Assembly: GCA_964552465.1 (NCBI GenBank)
Contig: CAZKGR010000012.1
Span: 25,099-89,098, forward strand
Source of the DNA: BMS3BBIN04 sp964552465
Lineage (GTDB): Bacteria; Electryoneota; Electryoneia; Electryoneales; Electryoneaceae
Length of the DNA stretch: 64,000 nucleotides
Direction of reading: 5' to 3'
The position numbers and the translations under genes are program-made. The notes under the pieces were generated by a model. It was given only the letters and a program-made list of their open reading frames with translations, ran no database searches and was not told the origin of the DNA. Of this stretch, positions 17,455 to 24,715 are shown one piece after another; the stretch's first letter is position 1; every line of letters begins with the position of its first letter.

Positions 17455-17940
17455 ATGAACCTGAGCCATATTGATGATAAAGGCGCGTTGCGGATGGTGG
17501 ATGTTGGCTCCAAAGAGCCAACCCGACGTGTCGCGATTGCTGAAGGCTGGTTTGTCTGTGGCGTGGATGTGATGAATGCCTTGCGTTCCGGTGAGACACC
17601 AAAGGGCAATGTCTATGAAGCCGCACGTCTTGCAGGTATCATGGCTGCTAAGCGCACATCCGATCTGATTCCCCTTTGCCATCCCCTGCCAATTGATCAC
17701 ATCAAGGTTGACTTTGAACCGGGTGATGACCGGATCAGGATCCGCGCAGAGGTATCTACCCACTCCAATACTGGTGTCGAGATGGAAGCGTTGACAGCGG
17801 TCAGCGTCGCCGGTCTGACTTTATACGATATGCTGAAGGCACTCTCCCACGAGATGCGCATCGAAGGAGTCCGTTTGCTTAGCAAAAATGGTGGTAAATC
17901 TGGCGAATTTCGAGCGTCTGATATTGGAAATATCGAATGA
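17455..17940 (+). CDS. moaC: Cyclic pyranopterin monophosphate synthase MoaC
   Basis: Completes pyranopterin ring formation after MoaA. The 161 residues contain the conserved KGNVYEAARLAGIMAAKRT segment, LIPLCHPLP and the MEALTAVSVAGLTLYDM motif. It follows moaA by 2 bases and overlaps the next gene by 4 bases. Genes for molybdopterin synthase (MoaD/MoaE) were not found in the window and must lie elsewhere. Confidence 0.96.
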   Translation: MNLSHIDDKGALRMVDVGSKEPTRRVAIAEGWFVCGVDVMNALRSGETPKGNVYEAARLAGIMAAKRTSDLIPLCHPLPIDHIKVDFEPGDDRIRIRAEVSTHSNTGVEMEALTAVSVAGLTLYDMLKALSHEMRIEGVRLLSKNGGKSGEFRASDIGNIE

Positions 17941-18899
17941 GCGGTCGTCTGCAGTCCATCTGTCTGTCTCAACGGAAAGGCACTCAGAAGCAATCCGTTC
18001 CTGGAGCGCGACTGGTCGCCGGGCACGGCTTTGAGGGGGATGCTCATGCCGGTGACTGGCACCGTCAGGTTAGCCTTCTCCTTCATGACGACATTGAATC
18101 CATGCGCGCTTCCGGGGTAGAATTGGATCCTGGCGCGTTCGGCGAAAATCTCATCATAACCGATCTCGACCTCAGCGAGCTCGGGGTTGGCAGCCAGCTG
18201 AAGATAGAATCAGCCTTACTCGAAATCACCCAGATCGGAAAAGTCTGTCATAGCCGGTGTGCGATCTACGAGCTTGCCGGTGATTGCATCATGCCGAGGT
18301 TGGGTGTATTTGCGCGGGTGATTGAGGGTGGATCGATTGAAGAAGGCGCAGAAGTTGAGATCGTGCGACTGGTGCCGCGAAATGAAATGCAGGTTGCGGT
18401 TGTAACGGTTTCCGACCGCTGTTCTCGCGGGGAGACCCGTGACACCGCCGGGCCCGCTGTTGCTGATTTGCTGGTGGAACAGCTCGGTGCACATGTTGCC
18501 TGGACAGGGATTGTCCCCGACGAACAAAACCAGATATCGTCGCGCCTGAAAGACCTCTGTTCGCGAGGTTTCGATCTCGTGTTAACTGCCGGCGGAACCG
18601 GGTGCGCCCCGCGCGATGTCACTCCTGAAGCGACTAGAAAGGTGATCGACCGTGAGCTGCCCGGTCTGGCTGAGAAGATGCGGCTCGAATCATCGAAGAT
18701 CACTCCCAATGCGTGGTTGCAGCGCGGCGTCTGCGGAATACGTGGTCACAGCCTGATCGTGAATCTGCCGGGCAGTAAAAAGGCGGCGATTGAGAATCTT
18801 GAGTTTGTGCTCGATTTGATCGAGTCAGCGTTAGCCCATCTCCACGAAACCGAAGTGCACCCTGAAACTGAATCGCGGGTCATCGAAAAATCGGGTTGA
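17937..18899 (+). CDS. MOSC domain-MogA/MoaB fusion protein
   Basis: A 320-residue two-domain protein. Residues about 1-148 form a MOSC (molybdenum cofactor sulfurase C-terminal) domain, with GHGFEGDAHAGDWHRQVSLL, FGENLII and the cysteine-bearing IGKVCHSRCAIYE. From about residue 151 a MogA/MoaB molybdopterin adenylyltransferase domain follows, with VSDRCSRGETRDTAGP, LTAGGTGCAPRDVTPEAT and LPGSKKA. MogA adenylates molybdopterin before MoeA inserts molybdenum. MOSC proteins bind or transfer sulfur or Moco. The fusion therefore couples adenylation to cofactor handling. Start and stop are fixed by the flanking overlaps. Confidence 0.9.
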   Translation: MSGRLQSICLSQRKGTQKQSVPGARLVAGHGFEGDAHAGDWHRQVSLLLHDDIESMRASGVELDPGAFGENLIITDLDLSELGVGSQLKIESALLEITQIGKVCHSRCAIYELAGDCIMPRLGVFARVIEGGSIEEGAEVEIVRLVPRNEMQVAVVTVSDRCSRGETRDTAGPAVADLLVEQLGAHVAWTGIVPDEQNQISSRLKDLCSRGFDLVLTAGGTGCAPRDVTPEATRKVIDRELPGLAEKMRLESSKITPNAWLQRGVCGIRGHSLIVNLPGSKKAAIENLEFVLDLIESALAHLHETEVHPETESRVIEKSG

Positions 18900-18922
18900 C
18901 GAAATCGCACCATGGGGTATTG

Positions 18923-19627
18923 ATGAGTGCTTCAATCCGTCTGTTTTTACTCCCCTACGCCGGTGTGAGCGCTCAGGTTTTCCTGCCGCTCAGAAAGTAC
19001 CTGCCACCCGAGATCGCCCTCGTATTACTCGAGCCTCCCGGTCATGGCGCGCGATCAAACGAGAACCCGCTTACCAGCATTGACACCATTGTTGACGACC
19101 TGCTCGCCCTGTATGCTAATGAGTTCAGCGGTGATTTCACGATCTATGGGCACAGCTACGGCGGCAGAATCGCAGACGCACTCACTCGTGAACTGGTGAA
19201 GCAAGGACGTCCATCACCATCCCATCTCTTCGTATCTGGATGTGGACATCCAGGCAGCCGTTCCGCGATGAAAGGTGTCGACACGCTGTCGGACGATGAA
19301 TTTGCAACGGCACTACGTAGAATCGGTAGCCCATTGCCCTCGCCTGACAAACACCCCGATTTGTATCAGCGTCAACTTCAACTGATGCGCGCAGATTTCA
19401 CTGTCCTCAGCAATCTTCCTTCGGCAATCGTTCCGCCCATTGATGTACCGATCACTGTGTTCTGGTCATCGGACGATCTTTTTATGGAAGAAACTGTCAT
19501 GCGGTGGAATGACGCATCCACACAAACAGTCCGTTTTGTCGAAATGTCTGGCGATCACTTCTTTCCGCTAAAGCAGCTTGACCGATTGGCGGATGAAATC
19601 ACGTTGGACCTGAGGAATCAAATCTGA
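18923..19627 (+). CDS. Type II thioesterase (alpha/beta hydrolase)
   Basis: A 234-residue GrsT-like thioesterase. The nucleophile elbow is GHSYGG (Ser78), with a likely catalytic Asp in SSDDLFM and His in SGDHFFPL. The N-terminus LFLLPYAGVSAQVF is characteristic of type II thioesterases that hydrolyse acyl groups from carrier proteins or CoA. It is the last plus-strand gene of the Moco operon. No polyketide or peptide synthetase is nearby, so release of CoA esters from aromatic metabolism is a possible role. The ATG at 18923 is preferred; an upstream TTG at 18896 overlaps the previous stop. Confidence 0.8.
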   Translation: MSASIRLFLLPYAGVSAQVFLPLRKYLPPEIALVLLEPPGHGARSNENPLTSIDTIVDDLLALYANEFSGDFTIYGHSYGGRIADALTRELVKQGRPSPSHLFVSGCGHPGSRSAMKGVDTLSDDEFATALRRIGSPLPSPDKHPDLYQRQLQLMRADFTVLSNLPSAIVPPIDVPITVFWSSDDLFMEETVMRWNDASTQTVRFVEMSGDHFFPLKQLDRLADEITLDLRNQI

Positions 19628-19695
19628 TGGTCGGCTGATGGGTACGAGTAGGGTCAGTCATGTCATGCGACCAACTTTTTGGTGTGCGGTCGGAT

Positions 19696-20271
19696 TTACA
19701 GCCCGGAAATGTCCTCTGGTCGATTCAGGTTGAGCAACGCCTTCCGTCCTGAAACTGGACTAACTGTCTTCGTCTTAAGTTGTAACAAGCCTTGGTGTAA
19801 GGCACGTTTGCCGCTTGAAAAAAAATTCTCCCATATGGGAAGTGTAGAGGTACGATAGAGCGCTATCAGATGCTCGGGCCTGTCGTCCAGGCCGATCCCG
19901 ATCATCTCAGCATCCCCTGGATCTACTGAAAGCAGGGCGTTGAGGTCAGTCAATTCCAATCCAGGCAAATCCACCGCCAGAACTAACGCCCATTCGGTTC
20001 TTGCGTGGCGGAGTACACTGATCAATCCGCCTACTGGACCACTCTCCTTCTCGGCGTCTTGAATCCACAATGCATCGAAGAGTTCAATTTCGATCGGATC
20101 ATCACCCACGAAAACCGGGTTCTTATCGAGAGCCTTTTGAACAAGCGCAGCCATGTTCTCGATAAGAGGATGTCCATGAACTACCAGCAGCCGTTTGTCG
20201 CTACCAAAGCGTGAGCTCTTGCCACCGGCAAGGATATACGGCGTAATGTGATCTGCTGGAATTTGACTCAT
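19696..20271 (-). CDS. mobA: Molybdenum cofactor guanylyltransferase MobA
   Basis: Attaches GMP to Moco to form the MGD cofactor needed by the DMSO-reductase-family nitrate reductases NapA and NarG in this window. The 191-residue protein shows LAGGKSSRFGSDKRLL, AEKESGPVGGL and LAVDLPGL. It converges on the plus-strand Moco operon. The gene is monocistronic in the window and lies 412 bp from the divergent Rieske gene. Confidence 0.92.
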   Translation of the reverse strand: MSQIPADHITPYILAGGKSSRFGSDKRLLVVHGHPLIENMAALVQKALDKNPVFVGDDPIEIELFDALWIQDAEKESGPVGGLISVLRHARTEWALVLAVDLPGLELTDLNALLSVDPGDAEMIGIGLDDRPEHLIALYRTSTLPIWENFFSSGKRALHQGLLQLKTKTVSPVSGRKALLNLNRPEDISGL

Positions 20272-20683
20272 ATGTGATCCAGTGAGTTTCGTGCAACACG
20301 TTAGTCTCGCTCATCTGGCGAGGTCTTCCATTCCAGTTTCATGGTAATCACATTTTCTCGACTGACAAATAAAACTCTCACGGCTGTGTCCTGCAACTCT
20401 GGCTGGTGTTGCAGTAACGGTAATACTCATCTCACAATCGTCCATAAACACAATGGAGTAAATGCATACACGTTATGATTAGGTCTTCCGAACAAAGCCT
20501 CCTCTACGGTAACACTGGTCGCTAAACAATTGAATATTAATTTGATAAGACAGTAAACTCATGGCATCGAATAGACTGCATCATCTAAAAAATTGACCCA
20601 CGACAAAAAGCGCCGATAAGCACCTAGTATTTTTGTGATATTCTGTTGCCGAGCCAAGAGTAGTCTCTCCAAGGGGAATTTGC
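20272..20683 (+). promoter_or_regulatory. Divergent intergenic region with candidate promoter for the Rieske/cytochrome b operon
   Basis: This 412-bp gap lies between mobA (minus) and the Rieske gene (plus). A candidate sigma70-like promoter is TTGACC (20593-20598), a 16-bp spacer and GATAAG (20615-20620), about 64 bp before the start codon. AAGGGG at about 20670 is a good ribosome-binding site. No canonical FNR box (TTGAT-N4-ATCAA) was found by eye, and no gene is apparent in the rest of the gap. Confidence 0.4.
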
Positions 20684-21145
20684 ATGGGTGAGAAGGAAAA
20701 CGTCACACGTCGTTCCTTTATCGATAAACTGGTAACAATTTCCGGTTTGGGAGCTATCGGAGTTATCGGATATCCGACATTGAAGTATGTCATTCCACCT
20801 GAACAGAGCGAACCAGACAACCTGTCGAAAACTGTGGGCGAAATCGGCGAGCTCAGCAAAGGTGAGTACAAGATATTTGAGTTCAATCGCAAGCCAGCGA
20901 TAGTCATTCGTACAGGCAGTGATGCCAACTCACCCGATTCTTACCAAGCCTTAAGCGCAGTGTGTCCGCACCTTCAGTGTACTGTCCAGTATGAGAAGGA
21001 ATCAGGGCAAATATTGTGTGCCTGCCATAACGGTCGTTTTAATCTCGCCGGCAAAGTTGTTTCCGGTCCCCCACCCGCACCTTTGAAAGCATTCACAGTT
21101 GATGTGCGTAATGACAAACTCATCATTTCAGTGGAGAACGCCTGA
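20684..21145 (+). CDS. Rieske 2Fe-2S protein of a bc-type complex
   Basis: The high-potential iron-sulfur subunit of a quinol-oxidising cytochrome bc complex, 153 residues. The cluster is bound by Cys94 and His96 (CPHLQC) and by Cys112 and His115 (CACHNG), with Cys99/Cys114 forming the usual disulfide. An N-terminal RRSF twin-arginine-like motif precedes one membrane anchor (GLGAIGVIGYPTLKYVI). It starts after a strong AAGGGG site and overlaps the cytochrome b gene by one base. It is part of a three-gene module with cytochrome b and a giant multihaem cytochrome. Confidence 0.94.
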   Translation: MGEKENVTRRSFIDKLVTISGLGAIGVIGYPTLKYVIPPEQSEPDNLSKTVGEIGELSKGEYKIFEFNRKPAIVIRTGSDANSPDSYQALSAVCPHLQCTVQYEKESGQILCACHNGRFNLAGKVVSGPPPAPLKAFTVDVRNDKLIISVENA

Positions 21146-22245
21146 TGAAGAAATTAAACTTTGCAGGCGTGCTGGGAAAATGGTTCAATGACCGAGTGCC
21201 TGTTGACGGCATGGTCGAGCATGCGAAGCATAAGACCGTGCCTGAAGGTAAACACTTCATCTGGTATTTCTTCGGTGGAAGTTCGCTGTTTTTCTTCATG
21301 GTACAAGTTGTCACCGGCCTTTTCCTTTTGCTTTACTACAAGCCAACTGCGGCCAGCGCATATGAGAGCGTGCACTTCATTGAAAGTGAAGTCGCTTTCG
21401 GATGGTTGATAAGAAACGTGCACGCCTGGTCCGCGAACCTGATGATCCTGTCCCTCTTTTTCCACATGTTCTCAAATTGGTTCGTAAAAGGATATCGTAA
21501 GCCCCGAGAACTGACATGGGTGACTGGAGTCATATTGCTGATTTTGGGCATGGCATTTGGATTCTCCGGCTACCTGCTTCCGTGGAACAAGCTGTCTTTC
21601 TTCGCAACCAAGGTTGGAACTGAGATTGCTGCCGCAACGCCCTTCATCGGGGATTTTCTGGTCAGATTCCTGCGAGGGGGCGAAGATGTAACCGGCGCAA
21701 CTCTAACCCGACTGTTTGCCATACACGTAACTGTGCTTCCACTCTTCGCCGCAGTGTTCGTAGGAATGCACCTCTATTTTGTACAGGCACAGGGAATCAG
21801 CCACCCGATCGGTGATAAGGGTGGGAAGGAAATGAAGTTCTTCCCGGACTTCCTGTACCGGGAAATCGCCGTTTGGTCGAGTTGCCTGATCCTTCTGGCA
21901 TTTCTCGCAGTTTATTTCCCGTTCGATTCTGTCTTCATCCCTTTGGAACTTCAAGAGAAAGCTTCGCCGTTTGATCCCACTCCGATGGGTATCAAGCCGG
22001 AGTGGTATTTCATGTTCATGTTCCAGGCGTTGAAATATTTCCCTGGTTCAATTCTTGGGATGAATGGCAAGGTTGTGGCCGTCATGTTCTTCGGTGTTGG
22101 CGCTCTGGTGTTGATTGCCCTTCCATTCTGGGACATTTGGGCGCACAAGGAAAAGAAGCACTGGATACCGACCGCCGTTGGAATTGGCATTATAATTTTC
22201 ATAATCGTCCTGACAGCATTGGGCTACCTGGACCCCGGTCATTGA
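21145..22245 (+). CDS. Cytochrome b of bc complex, one-piece b6f-spaced type
   Basis: This membrane subunit carries the two b haems and quinol sites. Haem ligands are His93/His107 and His194/His209, so the second pair has 14 intervening residues as in cytochrome b6 rather than 13 as in mitochondrial cytochrome b. The PEWYF quinol-site motif (about 284-288) is on the same chain, so the b6-like and subunit-IV-like parts are fused in 366 residues. It starts 1 base into the Rieske stop. No cytochrome c1 is present; the next gene encodes an 18-haem cytochrome that probably takes its place. Confidence 0.94.
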   Translation: MKKLNFAGVLGKWFNDRVPVDGMVEHAKHKTVPEGKHFIWYFFGGSSLFFFMVQVVTGLFLLLYYKPTAASAYESVHFIESEVAFGWLIRNVHAWSANLMILSLFFHMFSNWFVKGYRKPRELTWVTGVILLILGMAFGFSGYLLPWNKLSFFATKVGTEIAAATPFIGDFLVRFLRGGEDVTGATLTRLFAIHVTVLPLFAAVFVGMHLYFVQAQGISHPIGDKGGKEMKFFPDFLYREIAVWSSCLILLAFLAVYFPFDSVFIPLELQEKASPFDPTPMGIKPEWYFMFMFQALKYFPGSILGMNGKVVAVMFFGVGALVLIALPFWDIWAHKEKKHWIPTAVGIGIIIFIIVLTALGYLDPGH

Positions 22246-22264
22246 CCAAAGGATGGAGAAGGAG

Positions 22265-24538
22265 ATGATGCAAAGATCTGTCCGTGGTTCGAGTGTTGCG
22301 ATGGGTACAGTGTTTTCTGTGCTGTTCGGAATACTGATGCTGTCCCAAATCTCGGTTGCTGAGGATGCCTGCGTTACCTGTCACACGGAAATGACACCTG
22401 AAATCGTTGAAGCATTCCTCGATCAGGACGCTCATGCGAAACAGGAATCGTGTTCCGGATGTCATGGTGGAAATCCCAACGCCGACCCGGAAGACATGGA
22501 TGCCGCACATGAAGTTGACGGTTTCACACCACCTCCCTGGAGTGCCACGCTATCAATTGAACAATGTGGAAAATGCCATACTCGGGAAGCTGCAAATTAC
22601 CGTTCCGGACCGCATGGAAGTGCGCTCAGCGCTGGAAAGAGTGATGTCCCGGGTTGTGTAGGATGTCACACTGAGCACCCGTTGCATCCAATCTTTGGTG
22701 CCGACAGCCCGATTCGTCCCGACAGAGTTCCGCAGACATGCGGTAAGTGTCATGCTGATCCGGCGATGATGTCCAGGCACGATCTCCCGGCTGATGTCGT
22801 TCGCGAGTATCGAAACAGCGTGCACGGTGAAGCCCTGCTTGACAGGCATAACCCGCTAGCTCCGTCATGCACCGGATGCCATGACAATCATGGTACGCAC
22901 GACGAACACGTTTCCAATTTCGATGAAGCCTGCTCCAGATGTCACATATTCGAAGCAACCGCTTTTGCGACTTCCAAACACCAGCGTATCTGGGAACTGA
23001 CCGAGGCTCCTGTCTGCATCACCTGTCATGGGAATCACGCAATCGACCAGGCTGGGGTTCACATGATCGGAACCAGAGAACCAGCTGTGTGCAGCAAATG
23101 TCACAACGCCGGTGATCCCCCCGATGAAGTCTATCAACTCCTGAACAGCTTGGAGGAAGAATTCGCCCGCGGGCAGGCTGTACTTGTACAAGCTCAGGAT
23201 GCTGGTCGCAATGTCAACCATGAATTCACTGCGATGAAGGCAGTGCATGATCAGTTGTTGGTAGCGCGTAAAGCAGTGCACTTCTTCGACATCGAAAAGA
23301 TTAAAGTAGAAGTAGACAAGGGATTGGCGCTAAGCAAGGAAGCGCTTGGATCAGTAGATACTCTGTTGACTGAGAGTAGCTGTGTTACGTGTCATGCTGA
23401 GTTGGATGAAGACATGGCGCACGCGTTTGCAGATGATGTCCATGCCAGTAGCGAGATTTCGTGTCATGGCTGCCACGGCGGGAATCCGTTGATTCAGGAC
23501 GAAGATGCCATGAGTCGACGTGAAGGATTTGTCGGAGTACCATCAAAGCCGGGTGATGTTGGAGCTTTCTGCTCCAAGTGCCACTCTGATGCTGAATATA
23601 TGCACCGGTTCAATCCTGCCATCTCCACCGACCAGTACGCTCAGTTCCAGATCAGCGGTCACGGTCTAACGTTGGCCAGAAATCCGAACGATAAGAACGT
23701 TGCCAATTGCGTGAATTGCCACGGTGTGCATGAAATCCGCGCCACGAATGATCCATTGTCGCCAGTTTATCCGACAAATGTTCCGGAAACGTGTAATACT
23801 TGTCATGGTGATCCGGAAATGATGAACCAGTATGGGATTCTGATCAATCCATACGAAGACTACAAGGAGAGCGTTCATGGCGAAGCATTGCTGACCAATG
23901 GCGATATTTCCGCACCTGCCTGCAATGATTGTCATGGCAACCACGGTGCTCTACCACCTGAGGTCAGTACAGTTTCAAATGTTTGCGGACAGTGCCATGC
24001 GTTGAATGCGTCCTTGTTCGGAGAATCGATTCATCGCGGCATCTGGGAACTACGTGGGATGCAACAGTGTGGCAGTTGCCACGGTAGCCACGCTATCCAT
24101 CACCCGACCGATGAGATGTTGTCAGCAAAAGAGGGCAGCTTCTGTTCGATCTGTCATGAAGAAGGTGGTCCACCTGATCAGGTCTTCAATATGCTGGACT
24201 CGCTTGACCACCATATTGATTTGGCTGAGAACAAACTTCGACTTGCGGAGTCTTTCCTCGTGAGTGTTGACGAAGGTTATTTCAAGCTGGATAAGGCGAG
24301 AACTGAACTGACCAAGATGCGTGTGCTACTGCACAACTTCGATATCGACACTCTGAGCGCTTCTAGTGCCAAGACCATGGATATCATCCATGATGTAAAT
24401 CATATCGGTGACGAAGGCATTGCTAACGCCAAGTTCCGTCGGAACGGATTCTGGTTGGCATTCATCATTTTCGCAGCTTTCAATATTGTCATCATTCTGA
24501 AAATCCGCGAACTTAACAAAAGACGGGAAAATGAATAG
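22265..24538 (+). CDS. 18-haem cytochrome c, tandem 9+9 architecture, membrane anchored
   Basis: This roughly 757-residue protein contains 18 CxxCH haem sites. They form two series of nine, each beginning with CVTCH and each ending in a haem-free helical stretch (YQLLNSLEEEF... and FNMLDSLDHHI...). The spacing and local motifs of the halves match (SVHGEALL and CHGNH occur in both), so the gene arose by internal duplication. An N-terminal signal/anchor and a C-terminal membrane helix (FWLAFIIFAAFNIVIIL) hold it at the periplasmic face. It directly follows Rieske and cytochrome b and probably replaces cytochrome c1. No CxxCK NrfA site exists. The exact start is uncertain (22253, 22265 or 22268). 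Confidence 0.93.
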   Translation: MMQRSVRGSSVAMGTVFSVLFGILMLSQISVAEDACVTCHTEMTPEIVEAFLDQDAHAKQESCSGCHGGNPNADPEDMDAAHEVDGFTPPPWSATLSIEQCGKCHTREAANYRSGPHGSALSAGKSDVPGCVGCHTEHPLHPIFGADSPIRPDRVPQTCGKCHADPAMMSRHDLPADVVREYRNSVHGEALLDRHNPLAPSCTGCHDNHGTHDEHVSNFDEACSRCHIFEATAFATSKHQRIWELTEAPVCITCHGNHAIDQAGVHMIGTREPAVCSKCHNAGDPPDEVYQLLNSLEEEFARGQAVLVQAQDAGRNVNHEFTAMKAVHDQLLVARKAVHFFDIEKIKVEVDKGLALSKEALGSVDTLLTESSCVTCHAELDEDMAHAFADDVHASSEISCHGCHGGNPLIQDEDAMSRREGFVGVPSKPGDVGAFCSKCHSDAEYMHRFNPAISTDQYAQFQISGHGLTLARNPNDKNVANCVNCHGVHEIRATNDPLSPVYPTNVPETCNTCHGDPEMMNQYGILINPYEDYKESVHGEALLTNGDISAPACNDCHGNHGALPPEVSTVSNVCGQCHALNASLFGESIHRGIWELRGMQQCGSCHGSHAIHHPTDEMLSAKEGSFCSICHEEGGPPDQVFNMLDSLDHHIDLAENKLRLAESFLVSVDEGYFKLDKARTELTKMRVLLHNFDIDTLSASSAKTMDIIHDVNHIGDEGIANAKFRRNGFWLAFIIFAAFNIVIILKIRELNKRRENE

Positions 24539-24547
24539 TATCCCTGT

Positions 24548-24572
24548 TGAGAATGAGAACCATGTATTCTCA
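24548..24572 (+). terminator. Inverted repeat after the bc-module, possible weak terminator
   Basis: TGAGAAT and ATTCTCA form a 7-bp stem with an 11-base loop just after the multihaem gene, in the 177-bp gap before napA. A short T-run (ATTTTTC) follows about 16 bases later. It may attenuate transcription between the bc-module and nap. The match to an intrinsic terminator is poor. Confidence 0.3.
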
Positions 24573-24715
24573 GTCGGATCAGTGTGAAATTTTTCTGTGC
24601 CTTATTATGTGAATATCATAACTTGCCAGAACGGATTGAGATTGGTTAGAACCCGTAGAGCAAGGTCAAGACACTCAAAGATCATCAGATAGAAGCATGA
24701 GCGGAGGGGAGATTC

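Noticed and set aside
20272..20683. FNR-type operator or molybdenum cofactor riboswitch
   Set aside because: No TTGAT-N4-ATCAA site and no convincing Moco riboswitch structure was seen in this gap or ahead of the Moco genes.
22265..24538. Ammonia-forming nitrite reductase (NrfA) or hydroxylamine oxidoreductase
   Set aside because: There is no CxxCK active-site motif and the 9+9 CxxCH layout does not match either family; I treat it as an electron-transfer cytochrome.
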